Part shown: positions 33,996 to 42,720 of the stretch, piece by piece
Position numbering within the stretch: position 1 is the first letter of the stretch
Layout: each line of letters opens with the position of its first letter
From: Bacteroides sp.
GTDB taxonomy: Bacteria > Bacteroidota > Bacteroidia > Bacteroidales > Bacteroidaceae
DNA length: 64,000 bases
Reading direction: 5' to 3'
Assembly (NCBI GenBank): GCA_022648295.1
Contig: JALCME010000024.1
Coordinates: 1-64,000, forward strand
Notes under the pieces: generated by a model
The model's database searches: none
What the model saw: only the letters and a program-made list of their open reading frames with translations
What the model was told of the DNA's origin: nothing
Program-made: the position numbers and the translations under genes

Positions 33996-35120
33996 ATGAA
34001 ATTATTTGATGTATATCCCCTTTTCGATATTAATATCGTTAAAGGAAAAGGGTGCCATGTTTGGGATGAAAAAGGTACGGAATATCTGGATCTTTACGGA
34101 GGACATGCGGTTATTTCCATCGGGCATTCACATCCACACTATGTGGATATGATCAGTAAACAAGTCGCTCAATTGGGATTTTATTCCAATTCCGTCATCA
34201 ACAAACTACAACAACAATTAGCCGAACGTCTTGGCAAAGTATGCGGCTACGATGATTATTTTCTATTTCTTATAAACAGTGGAGCCGAAGCTAATGAAAA
34301 TGCCTTAAAACTGGCCTCGTTTTATAATGGCCGTAAACGGATTATTTCTTTCGGTAAATCTTTCCACGGACGAACTTCCCTTGCAGTTGAAGCAACCAAC
34401 AATCCTAAAATCATCGCCCCAATCAATGCCAACGGACACGTCACCTATTTGCCACTGAATGATATTGCAGCCATGCAAGCCGAATTGAAGAAAGGGGATG
34501 TGTGTGCCGCTATAATCGAAGGCATTCAGGGAGTAGGTGGCATTCATATCCCTACTGATGAATTTATGCATGCCCTACGCAAAGCATGCACTGAAAACGA
34601 CACAGTATTAATAGCAGATGAGATACAAAGTGGATATGGGCGGAGCGGCAAATTCTTTGCCCACCAATACAGTGGTATCAAAGCAGATATTATTACTGTA
34701 GCCAAAGGCATAGGAAATGGCTTTCCTATGGCAGGAGTCATCATCAGCCCCAAGTTCACTCCGGTATACGGACAATTAGGTACTACATTCGGGGGAAATC
34801 ACCTGGCATGCACCGCTGCGCTCGCGGTGCTGGATGTGATAGAACAAGAGCATCTAATTGAAAACGCAGCAAAGGTAGGAAGTTACCTGCTGACCGAATT
34901 AAAAAAGTTCCCGCAAATTAAGGAAGTGCGTGGACGTGGATTAATGATTGGACTGGAATTTGAAAACCCGATTAAAGAGCTCCGTGCCCAACTACTGCAA
35001 GAAGAACATGTCTTCACAGGAACCAGCGGAACGAATGTGCTCCGTCTGCTGCCACCTCTCTGTCTCAGCATGGAGGAAGCTGACACTTTCTTACATCGCT
35101 TTAGAAAAGTTTTGGAATAA
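33996..35120 (+). CDS. argD: Acylornithine aminotransferase
   Basis: 374 residues, a class III pyridoxal-phosphate aminotransferase that converts N-acylglutamate semialdehyde to N-acylornithine. LDLYGGHAVISIGHSHPHYV opens the fold, SGAEANENALKLA binds phosphate, IADEIQSGYGRSGKFFAHQ holds the Asp that contacts the cofactor ring, and the Schiff-base Lys is in ITVAKGIGNGFPMAG near residue 236. It is the last gene of the arginine operon; a strong terminator follows 33 bases on. Confidence 0.95.
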   Translation: MKLFDVYPLFDINIVKGKGCHVWDEKGTEYLDLYGGHAVISIGHSHPHYVDMISKQVAQLGFYSNSVINKLQQQLAERLGKVCGYDDYFLFLINSGAEANENALKLASFYNGRKRIISFGKSFHGRTSLAVEATNNPKIIAPINANGHVTYLPLNDIAAMQAELKKGDVCAAIIEGIQGVGGIHIPTDEFMHALRKACTENDTVLIADEIQSGYGRSGKFFAHQYSGIKADIITVAKGIGNGFPMAGVIISPKFTPVYGQLGTTFGGNHLACTAALAVLDVIEQEHLIENAAKVGSYLLTELKKFPQIKEVRGRGLMIGLEFENPIKELRAQLLQEEHVFTGTSGTNVLRLLPPLCLSMEEADTFLHRFRKVLE

Positions 35121-35152
35121 ACACAAAATAATATTTGATTTCAATCAGCACA

Positions 35153-35202
35153 AAAGGCAGCCTCTTAAACTAATGAAGTTTATGGAGACTGCCTTTGTTT
35201 AA
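35153..35202 (+). terminator. Terminator of the arginine operon
   Basis: AAAGGCAGCCTC (35153-35164) pairs with GAGACTGCCTTT (35185-35196), 11 of 12 positions, with an inner TAAACT/AGTTTA pairing, then GTTTAA. Confidence 0.8.
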
Positions 35203-35252
35203 CCAAACAAGAGTTTTTATACCAAATAGAACATAAAAGCAAGAAAAATAGC

Positions 35253-35260
35253 TACCTTTG
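35253..35260 (+). promoter_or_regulatory. -7 box of proC
   Basis: TACCTTTG, an exact -7 match, 32 bases before the proC start codon. No clear -33 TTTG. Confidence 0.45.
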
Positions 35261-35292
35261 TCATTATAGAACCTTTCAAACTACGAAATAAA

Positions 35293-36066
35293 ATGAAAAT
35301 AGCCATCATAGGAGCAGGCAATATGGGTGGTTCCATTGCACGCGGACTTGCCAAAGGAAGTATCATTCCGGCATCAGAAATTACCGTATCAAACCCGTCC
35401 TCGGGCAAACTTGATGCATTACGCAAGGAATGTCCCGAACTGCATACCACAAATTCCAATCAGGAAGCCGTGACAAACGCGGATATGGTGATATTTGCTG
35501 TAAAGCCGTGGTTAATGGAAACCGTGATACGCGAACTAAGGTTCAACGGTAAACCAATTATTGTATCAGTAGCAGCTGGAATTTCATTTGAACAGCTTGA
35601 CAGCTTTTTACCAATAAAAGAACAGACATTATTCCGCCTGATTCCGAACACGGCAATCAGCGAATTGGCAAGTATGACCTTGATTTCAAGTAAAAATGCC
35701 ACGACAGAACAAGAACAACTGTTGTTGGACATCTTTAATGAAATGGGGCTCGCCATGCTCATACCCGAAGAAAAGCTGGCTGCAGGCACATCACTTACTT
35801 CATGCGGCATAGCTTATGTGCTGAAATACATACAAGCTGCCATGCAGGCGGGGATAGAAATGGGCATCTATCCCAAAGACGGCATGAAGATGGTAGCCCA
35901 ATCCGTTAAAGGGGCTGCTGAACTCATATTGAACAAGGACACACATCCCAGTGTGGAGATTGATAAAGTGTGTACACCCGGCGGAATTACAATTAAAGGT
36001 ATTAACGAACTGGAACACGGAGGCTTTACCTCAGCAATCATCAAGGCTATGAAAGCTTCTAAATAA
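35293..36066 (+). CDS. proC: Pyrroline-5-carboxylate reductase
   Basis: 257 residues, typical. It makes proline from pyrroline-5-carboxylate with NAD(P)H. IAIIGAGNMGGSIARGL (residues 3-19) is the Rossmann start, VKPWLMETVIREL and SVAAGISFEQL follow, and the C-terminal signature is VCTPGGITIKGINELEHGGFTSAI. It has its own promoter-like box after the arginine operon terminator. The next gene follows 29 bases on and may be co-transcribed. Confidence 0.96.
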   Translation: MKIAIIGAGNMGGSIARGLAKGSIIPASEITVSNPSSGKLDALRKECPELHTTNSNQEAVTNADMVIFAVKPWLMETVIRELRFNGKPIIVSVAAGISFEQLDSFLPIKEQTLFRLIPNTAISELASMTLISSKNATTEQEQLLLDIFNEMGLAMLIPEEKLAAGTSLTSCGIAYVLKYIQAAMQAGIEMGIYPKDGMKMVAQSVKGAAELILNKDTHPSVEIDKVCTPGGITIKGINELEHGGFTSAIIKAMKASK

Positions 36067-36095
36067 ATATAACAACCAAATTTCACTAAATAAAC

Positions 36096-36650
36096 ATGGA
36101 CGAACAGATCAAGCAAATAGCGGAAAGGCTGCAAGGTCTCCGCGAAGTATTGGAACTGACGGTGGAAGATATTGTACGCGATTGTGGCATCTCTGCGGAG
36201 GAGTATTGTCGTGCCGAATCGGGAGAATATGATATTTCAGTTAGCATGCTACAAAAAGTTGCCCGTAAATACGGAATAGCTCTTGATGCTTTAATGTTTG
36301 GCGAAGAGCCAAAAATGAATAGCTACTTCCTGACCCGTGCAGGCAAAGGGACCAGCATTGAGCGCACCAAGGCTTATAAATACCAATCGTTGGCTGCCGG
36401 ATTCATTAACCGTATCGCCGATCCGTTCATCGTAACCGTGGAACCTAAAGCGGACGATGAACCAATGTGCGTCAATAGCCATTCAGGACAGGAGTTCAAC
36501 CTTGTTCTTGAAGGACGGATGATGGTCAATATGGATGGGAAAGAACTCATATTGAACGAAGGGGATAGCTTGTATTTCAATTCAAAATTACCTCACTGCA
36601 TGAAAGCTCTGGATGGAAAAACCGTACGGTTTCTCTCCGTCATCATGTAA
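36096..36650 (+). CDS. XRE-family regulator with C-terminal cupin domain
   Basis: 184 residues. Residues about 5-65 form a helix-turn-helix of the XRE type (LRGVLELTVEDIVRDCGISAEEYCRAESGEYDISVSMLQKVA, allowing for frame reading). Residues about 105-184 form a small cupin (NSHSGQEFNLVLEGRMMVNMDGKELILNEGDSLYFNSKLPHCMKAL) that would bind a small ligand or metal through its His residues. Such proteins often control the gene beside them. The acyl-CoA synthetase starts 13 bases downstream, so it is the likely target and partner. Confidence 0.88.
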   Translation: MDEQIKQIAERLQGLREVLELTVEDIVRDCGISAEEYCRAESGEYDISVSMLQKVARKYGIALDALMFGEEPKMNSYFLTRAGKGTSIERTKAYKYQSLAAGFINRIADPFIVTVEPKADDEPMCVNSHSGQEFNLVLEGRMMVNMDGKELILNEGDSLYFNSKLPHCMKALDGKTVRFLSVIM

Positions 36651-36663
36651 CTTCTAAATAATC

Positions 36664-38319
36664 ATGGTAGAAAAATTCTTATCACAAACCTCTTTCACTT
36701 CACAAGAGGATTTCATTAAAAACTTAAAGATTAACGTACCGGAAAATTTCAATTTCGGATACGACGTAGTAGATGCCTGGGCAGCAGAAGCACCCGACAA
36801 ACCAGCTCTGTTATGGACCAATGACAAAGGTGATCACCGTCAATTCTCCTTTGCGGAGATTAAACATTATACCGATCAAACGGCTTCCTATTTTCAAAGT
36901 CTGGGTATAGAACATGGTGACATGGTAATGCTTATTCTAAAACGTCGTTACGAATTCTGGTTCAGCATCATAGCACTGCATAAAATAGGTGCAACGGTAA
37001 TCCCTGCGACCCATTTATTGACCAAGAAAGACATAGTCTACCGCTGTAAAGCTGCCGACATCAAGGTGGTCATAGCTGCCGGAGAAAAAGTTATCACCGA
37101 CCACATCACAGCTGCCATGCCGGATTCTCCATCGGTAAAAAAACTGATTAGTGTAGGTCCGGAAATTCCAGAGGGCTTTGACGATTTCCATAAAGGAATA
37201 GCGGAAGCTGCTCCTTTCATTAAACCGGAACATCCGAATACAAACGACGATATTTCTCTGATGTATTTCACCAGTGGAACCACTGGCAACCCTAAAATGG
37301 TAGCACACGATTTCACCTATCCACTTGGTCACATCGTCACCGGATACATCTGGCATAATCTGAAACCAAACAGCCTGCATCTCACCATTGCCGATACTGG
37401 TTGGGGAAAAGCAGTATGGGGCAAGTTATACGGACAATGGATCGCCGGAGCCAATATCTTTGTGTACGATCATGAAAAGTTCACTCCGGGTGACATTCTG
37501 ACAAAAATACAAGATTATCACGTTACTTCTTTGTGTGCTCCACCTACTATCTTTCGTTTTTTAATTCATGAAGATCTGACGAAATACGACCTTTCCTCAC
37601 TGGAATATTGCACCATTGCAGGCGAAGCCCTGAATCCTGCTGTCTTTGAAACCTTTAAAAAGCTGACAGGCATTAAACTGATGGAAGGGTTCGGACAGAC
37701 CGAAACCACATTGACCATCGCCACAATGCCATGGATGGAACCCAAACCAGGGAGCATGGGCTTGCCGAATCCGCAGTATGACGTTGATTTGATAGACAAT
37801 GATGGACGTTCGGTAGAAGCCGGAGAACAAGGACAAATTGTGATTCGCACGGATAAAGGTAAACCACTGGGACTTTTCAAAGAGTATTATCGTGACGCCA
37901 CCCTTACCCGTGAAGCCTGGCACGATGGCATTTACTATACAGGAGATGTAGCCTGGAGAGATGAGGATGGTTATTATTGGTTTGTAGGCCGGGCGGATGA
38001 TGTAATTAAAAGTTCGGGTTACCGTATCGGGCCATTCGAAGTGGAAAGTGCACTTATGACGCATCCTGCTGTTGTGGAATGTGCTATTACCGGCGTACCC
38101 GATGAAATACGAGGACAAGTTGTAAAAGCCACTATTGTTCTATCAAAAGCATATAAAGAACGCGCAGGAGATGAATTGAAGAAAGAGTTGCAAAATCACG
38201 TTAAGAAAGTGACCGCTCCCTATAAATATCCACGCGTCATTGAATTTGTAGACGAATTACCCAAAACCATTAGTGGTAAGATCCGCCGCGTGGAAATCAG
38301 AGAAAAAGACGTCAAATAA
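36664..38319 (+). CDS. AMP-forming acyl-CoA synthetase
   Basis: 551 residues, ANL superfamily. It activates a carboxylic acid with ATP and joins it to CoA. YFTSGTTGNPKMVAHD (about 200-215) is the ATP-binding P-loop, GFGQTETT the adenine motif, YYTGDVAWRDEDGYYWFVGRADDVIKSSGYRIGPFEVE the hinge region, and PKTISGKIRR holds the C-terminal catalytic Lys. It most resembles acetyl/medium-chain acyl-CoA synthetases. It follows an XRE-cupin regulator by 13 bases, and the unit ends at a strong terminator. The acid used is unknown. Confidence 0.9.
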   Translation: MVEKFLSQTSFTSQEDFIKNLKINVPENFNFGYDVVDAWAAEAPDKPALLWTNDKGDHRQFSFAEIKHYTDQTASYFQSLGIEHGDMVMLILKRRYEFWFSIIALHKIGATVIPATHLLTKKDIVYRCKAADIKVVIAAGEKVITDHITAAMPDSPSVKKLISVGPEIPEGFDDFHKGIAEAAPFIKPEHPNTNDDISLMYFTSGTTGNPKMVAHDFTYPLGHIVTGYIWHNLKPNSLHLTIADTGWGKAVWGKLYGQWIAGANIFVYDHEKFTPGDILTKIQDYHVTSLCAPPTIFRFLIHEDLTKYDLSSLEYCTIAGEALNPAVFETFKKLTGIKLMEGFGQTETTLTIATMPWMEPKPGSMGLPNPQYDVDLIDNDGRSVEAGEQGQIVIRTDKGKPLGLFKEYYRDATLTREAWHDGIYYTGDVAWRDEDGYYWFVGRADDVIKSSGYRIGPFEVESALMTHPAVVECAITGVPDEIRGQVVKATIVLSKAYKERAGDELKKELQNHVKKVTAPYKYPRVIEFVDELPKTISGKIRRVEIREKDVK

Positions 38320-38341
38320 ACATATAACTTAAAACAACAAC

Positions 38342-38394
38342 AAAGAGGACCATTCTTGTTCCACTAATGTGGAGTACAGAATGGTCCTCTTTTA
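38342..38394 (+). terminator. Terminator of the acyl-CoA synthetase unit, possibly bidirectional
   Basis: AAAGAGGACCATTCT (38342-38356) pairs perfectly with AGAATGGTCCTCTTT (38378-38392), followed by T residues. Confidence 0.85.
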
Positions 38395-38524
38395 CACTTG
38401 TACAATGCAGTAACTTTACGCAAACAAGTCAAACTCGCTCATTTCACCGATTTGGCTCATTTGTAAGAAGCATATTAAATTCTAAAAAGATATCCTATTA
38501 TATATTGAACGCATAAAAACTTTA

Positions 38525-40186
38525 TCATCTTTTCCGTTCCAAGTCCTGAGTACGGAAGAAAGCCTCAGAGTAACGGATTCCCCACAAGTCATAACGCTCA
38601 AACTGAGTTAACATCTTATGCGCAAAATGATCCCAGTCCTTCTTCTCAACCGGTGACCAAACATTTTCTGCCAAAGCCGAAATACGTGGAAAGACTGCAA
38701 ACTCCGCTTTCCAGGTAGTAGGTATATATTCCGTCCAAAGACATCCTTGTGCGCCTAAAATCAAGGAGCTCTCATCTGCACTCAATGAATCGGGCACAAG
38801 CTGAAAGTCGTATACCTGCTCTAAAGGCAACGGCCCTTTCGGCCCTATTTCAGGTTCGGTGCGGCTTTCCTTTATATTAAAGTAAAACCATTTCAAGCAA
38901 GTAAAGATGACACGATGCTTGGTTTTCAAAGCTTTCATTCCCGACTCCGGACGACGCCAGTTCATCACCACACAATCTTTGGAAATGCCTCCCTGAAGAA
39001 TTTCATCCCAGCCAATCAGCGTCTTTCCCTTTTCATTAACCACTTTCTGCACGTAGTGAATAAAGTAACTCTGTAGTGCATTCTCATCTTTCAGATTGTG
39101 TTCCCGCATAAATTGCTGTGTTTCCGGAGAATCCTGCCACCAACGCTTGGCACACTCGTCACCACCAACATGGATATATGGTCCGGGAAAAAGATCGCAC
39201 AGTTCGGAAAAAACATCTTTCAAGAAACAAAAGACTTCGGGTGTGGGTGCCAATACATTATTGAATTTATTAAAAATGCCCCATGTCTGTGCACACCTCT
39301 TTGGTTCGTCAGGTGTAGTGCTGAACTTCGGATAAGTAGCAAGTACAGCCATACAATGCCCGGGAATATCAATTTCCGGAATAACTGTGATATGCCGCTC
39401 AGCAGCATAGCGGACAATCTCGCGCACATCCTCATGCGTATAATAACCTCCATAAGGCAAGGGCTGATAAGTACCAGGATAGAGACCAAAAATCTCGCCC
39501 TCACGTTCGGCTCCCTTTTCCGTCAATTCGGGACGGCACTTCATTTCGACGCGCCAAGCCTGATCATCCGTCAAATGCCAATGAAAATAGTTTAGTTTAT
39601 GTAGAGCCATATAATCAAGATACTTCTTGATAAAGGCTACCGGGAAAAAGTGGCGCACCACATCAAGATGCATGCCACGGTATGCAAAACGCGGATAATC
39701 AGTGATCTGCACCGAAGGAAGAATGGGTAATACCCCAGCTCGTGTCGGCAATAGTTGAATCAAGGTCTGTATACCATAAAACACTCCGGCTTCATCGTTC
39801 CCTTCAATCTGAACTCCATTTGCAGTGACCTCCAACTGGTATCCCCCGGGAGTCCCACCGTTTTTTAAATTAACAAGAGTGATACCGGAAAATGTTTCTT
39901 TTCCCAGAGAGTGCCGATGCTTTCTGCCTTTCCTATCCTTAGCTGGTTTCTCCACCGAAAGCGACATACCCAGATATTGCTCCATGTAATCAGCAAAATA
40001 TTCTGCAGAAAATTCCGAACTAACATCTATTGTCCGTATCATTGTCCCCCGATGGATTTGATACGTTCCCGTGTTATCGGCTAGGACTTTCACCGGTTCA
40101 GGTATAATGTTAAACGAGCCATCTTGTGCATAACCGGCACAAGAAGAGATTACAAAAATTGCAGCCATAATTTCTTTAAGTAACAT
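38525..40186 (-). CDS. Beta-N-acetylhexosaminidase, GH20 (second copy)
   Basis: 553 residues from the start chosen here. An ATG 14 codons earlier (40228) is rejected because a -7 box (40211-40218) lies within that extension, and the 40186 start opens directly into a signal peptide (MLLKEIMAAIFVISSCAGYA). A GH20b domain is followed by the catalytic barrel starting FAYRGMHLDVVRHFFP. The catalytic Asp-Glu pair is in HVGGDECAKRWW; HWHLTDDQAWR and IPEIDIPGHC are present. It lacks the C-terminal binding domains of the first GH20 gene, so it is a shorter enzyme of the same activity, removing terminal GlcNAc or GalNAc. Confidence 0.94.
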   Translation of the reverse strand: MLLKEIMAAIFVISSCAGYAQDGSFNIIPEPVKVLADNTGTYQIHRGTMIRTIDVSSEFSAEYFADYMEQYLGMSLSVEKPAKDRKGRKHRHSLGKETFSGITLVNLKNGGTPGGYQLEVTANGVQIEGNDEAGVFYGIQTLIQLLPTRAGVLPILPSVQITDYPRFAYRGMHLDVVRHFFPVAFIKKYLDYMALHKLNYFHWHLTDDQAWRVEMKCRPELTEKGAEREGEIFGLYPGTYQPLPYGGYYTHEDVREIVRYAAERHITVIPEIDIPGHCMAVLATYPKFSTTPDEPKRCAQTWGIFNKFNNVLAPTPEVFCFLKDVFSELCDLFPGPYIHVGGDECAKRWWQDSPETQQFMREHNLKDENALQSYFIHYVQKVVNEKGKTLIGWDEILQGGISKDCVVMNWRRPESGMKALKTKHRVIFTCLKWFYFNIKESRTEPEIGPKGPLPLEQVYDFQLVPDSLSADESSLILGAQGCLWTEYIPTTWKAEFAVFPRISALAENVWSPVEKKDWDHFAHKMLTQFERYDLWGIRYSEAFFRTQDLERKR

Positions 40187-40210
40187 AGGTGATGATAGAT
40201 TTATTGATCG

Positions 40211-40218
40211 CAAAGATA
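40211..40218 (-). promoter_or_regulatory. -7 box of the second GH20 gene
   Basis: TATCTTTG on the minus strand, an exact -7 match, predicting a start near 40204. It supports the start codon at 40186. Confidence 0.55.
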
Positions 40219-40643
40219 ACGTTTTCAACAGAAAAGTAGATATACAGCCGCAAATCCTTTAATGAATATAGCTAAAAACGAGTATCTGAATATCAAATTA
40301 CACAAGCCATAAGTTCTTAATGCTATTTTTACTACCTTCGTAACATAAAGCTATGATAATCAATCTCAATGAAGGCTTCTATTTTTGTAACAACTCTTAT
40401 TACGCCTCTTATTTTATGATCTTGTAATGTGAATGAATAAAGCAAAAGTATAATGAATGCCACTTCATCACTTCTTTTAATTAGATGATATATCTGCGTA
40501 AAAAATATTATTCATTAAATCCATAGGACATCATTCTCAGAAAAAAACACATTTAATCCAAAATAGTATACAAATATAATATCTATTGCAATTCTTTAAT
40601 ACCTTGCTCCAAAAGGAAAATAAATCAGTCGTTACCTCACCCC

Positions 40644-40709
40644 ACCTCAGTTCCTACCTTTGCCTGCCTTAGTTCCTATCTTTGCCTACCTCAGTCCCTA
40701 CCTTTGCCT
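40644..40709. repeat. Three 22-bp tandem repeats, each with a TAnnTTTG box
   Basis: Units at 40644-40665, 40666-40687 and 40688-40709 follow the pattern ACCTCAGTTCCTACCTTTGC plus CT with few changes. Each unit carries TACCTTTG or TATCTTTG, the exact form of the Bacteroides -7 box, at a spacing of 22 bases. There are no spacers, so it is not a CRISPR array. Confidence 0.85.
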
Positions 40710-40811
40710 ACCCCTCCCAGAGCATATTCTGAAGGGGTATATATTATTTCTCCCCTGTTTTCAAAAAAGAAAAACTGATATAGTAAAAATAAACGATCTA
40801 CTAACAAAGAC

Positions 40812-40937
40812 ATGAACAGAAATAATTCCTGTCCCGGCAAACGTACCGACACAATAATGATACAGATGATTAACCTAAATGAATGCTTGAACTACTATCA
40901 CTGTCCGTTGCCCACAGATACATGGAAGAATTTATGA
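40812..40937 (+). CDS. Possible small protein, 41 residues
   Basis: An ATG at 40812 opens a 41-codon frame (begins MNRNNSCPGKRTDTIMIQMI, ends PLPTDTWKNL) closed by TGA at 40935-40937, inside a perfect hairpin. No ribosome binding site, promoter or known family is recognised. It may be chance. Confidence 0.15.
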   Translation: MNRNNSCPGKRTDTIMIQMINLNECLNYYHCPLPTDTWKNL

Positions 40938-40957
40938 GTATAAAATTCTTCCATGTA
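40919..40957. repeat. Perfect 15-bp hairpin
   Basis: TACATGGAAGAATTT (40919-40933) pairs with AAATTCTTCCATGTA (40943-40957) around a 9-base loop. There is no strong T run behind it, so it is not a classical terminator. Confidence 0.7.
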
Positions 40958-41202
40958 CTTAAACCTTTTCATATACAAACCAAGACACCGTCTTCCGCAT
41001 GTAGCATTCCATTGCGGTACCCCTACTGGTTAAAGACATTCGATCTTCTGCTGCATAAGGAGCGTATTTCTCTTTAATTCTTTCACCTCTATTTTGCTTT
41101 TAAGAAACTACAAATACTCTCTTTTTCCTGTATTGACTTGTGCTTCCCTATAAAGTTCCCATAAAGCCGAAATTTGATGTCTCTACAAACTACGAATAAG
41201 CC

Positions 41203-42705
41203 TTAGAATTGAAAATAAATAAAAGGTTGAATATCTGCACTTTTTATTTGAATGACCCAATAGATCAAAGCAATCATGAATAAAGCCTTACCTATAAGCG
41301 GAAGACGAGTTATGGCATTGCCGGCAAAATATTCCCACCGCTCAGGCGCATAATGCAAAATGAATCCTAAGGCCATAAAAGCGAATACCTGCCAATACCC
41401 TACAATCAATTGAGGGAAAAGCTCTAAATGAAAATCGGTAAACACCTGGCTCAACATGGATATTGAAGTAGCAAAATCAACATTCCTAAAGAAGACCCAA
41501 CAGAAACAAACAAAATGGAAAGTAATTAAAATACCAAGAAAACGGCGGATACCATGACTCTGTTCCCCTTTCTTTCTCCCCGTAATTCCCATCCAGAACT
41601 TATGAGCAGCCAGAGCAACACCGTGCAATACTCCCCAAAGTACAAAATTCCACGAAGCACCATGCCACAATCCACCCAAAAACATGGTGATGATTAAATT
41701 GACATATTGCCTAATTTTTCCCTTACGATTCCCCCCTAAAGAGATATAAAGGTAGTCACGCAACCAAGTAGATAAAGAAATATGCCACCTCCGCCAAAAC
41801 TCAGTAATGGAAGCAGACTTGTACGGAGAATTAAAATTCTGATTAAAATGAAAACCAAGAAGCAAAGCTATGCCAATAGCCATATCGCTGTACCCAGAGA
41901 AGTCACAATAAATCTGCAAAGCATAACCGTAAATTCCCATCAGATTCTCCACCCCTGAATAGAGAGAAGGATTATCAAAGATGCGCTCCACAAAATTAAC
42001 ACTGATATAATCTGATATAATTGCTTTCTTAAAAAGTCCGCTCATAATCAAAAAAACACCTTGCCCAAACATTTCCTGTGATACAAACAAAGGACGACGA
42101 ATTTGGGGAATAAAATCACGAGCGCGCACAATAGGCCCTGCGACTAATTGCGGGAAAAAGGAAACATAAAAAGCATAATCCAACAAATTTGTTAGTGGAA
42201 CAATCTCTTTACGATATACATCGAGAGTATAACTTAAAGATTGAAACGTAAAAAAAGAGATACCAACAGGAAGAAAGATCTCGTAATGATGAGACGCACC
42301 ACCTGCCAAAGCAGAGAAAATATCCACAAAGAAATTGGTGTATTTAAAATAAGACAGCAATCCCAAATTGATACAAAGACTCAATACAACCCATAGCTTA
42401 CGCTTCCAAGACTCCTCAGTCCTTTGCATAAAGCGTGCTATGAAGAAATCAGAAACCGTAACTATGGCAAGCAAAAAGAAATAAGTGCCACTACTCTTAT
42501 AATAAAAATAATAAGAAAATAAAACAACAAATAATAGCCTCGCCGTTAAACGATTCCGCAGCAGCACATAAACAAAAGAAAACGCTGCAAACAACCATAA
42601 AAACAGTCCACTACTAAATATCATTGGAGAGTGCGGATCATAAGTAAATATACTGCAAAAATGGTCCAAATCCAATGTTCTGATACAATCCCCTATATTC
42701 CACAT
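41203..42705 (-). CDS. MBOAT family O-acyltransferase (AlgI/DltB/PatA-like)
   Basis: 500 residues with about ten membrane helices. The AlgI-type core PQLVAGPIVRARDFIPQI (near 190), YCDFSGYSDMAIGIALLLGFHFNQNFNSPY (near 270) and TEFWRRWHISLSTWLRDYLYI (near 305) is followed by MFLGGLWHGASWNFVLWGVLHG, which carries the conserved active-site His. Such proteins pass an acyl group, usually acetyl, across the inner membrane for attachment to an exported polymer. The SGNH-type gene lies 15 bases upstream and is the expected periplasmic partner. The polymer acylated is unknown. Confidence 0.93.
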   Translation of the reverse strand: MWNIGDCIRTLDLDHFCSIFTYDPHSPMIFSSGLFLWLFAAFSFVYVLLRNRLTARLLFVVLFSYYFYYKSSGTYFFLLAIVTVSDFFIARFMQRTEESWKRKLWVVLSLCINLGLLSYFKYTNFFVDIFSALAGGASHHYEIFLPVGISFFTFQSLSYTLDVYRKEIVPLTNLLDYAFYVSFFPQLVAGPIVRARDFIPQIRRPLFVSQEMFGQGVFLIMSGLFKKAIISDYISVNFVERIFDNPSLYSGVENLMGIYGYALQIYCDFSGYSDMAIGIALLLGFHFNQNFNSPYKSASITEFWRRWHISLSTWLRDYLYISLGGNRKGKIRQYVNLIITMFLGGLWHGASWNFVLWGVLHGVALAAHKFWMGITGRKKGEQSHGIRRFLGILITFHFVCFCWVFFRNVDFATSISMLSQVFTDFHLELFPQLIVGYWQVFAFMALGFILHYAPERWEYFAGNAITRLPLIGKALFMIALIYWVIQIKSADIQPFIYFQF

Positions 42706-42720
42706 AATACTGTCTTAGGC

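Larger units (their letters stand above)
40229..41202. other. Long AT-rich intergenic region
   Basis: Almost 1 kb between a GH20 gene and the MBOAT gene, both on the minus strand. It holds three 22-bp tandem repeats (40644-40709), a possible 41-residue frame (40812-40937) and a perfect 15-bp hairpin (40919-40957). No larger gene is visible. Confidence 0.6.

Noticed and set aside
40644..40709. CRISPR-like repeats
   Set aside because: The three units are directly adjacent with no spacers, and no cas genes are present.
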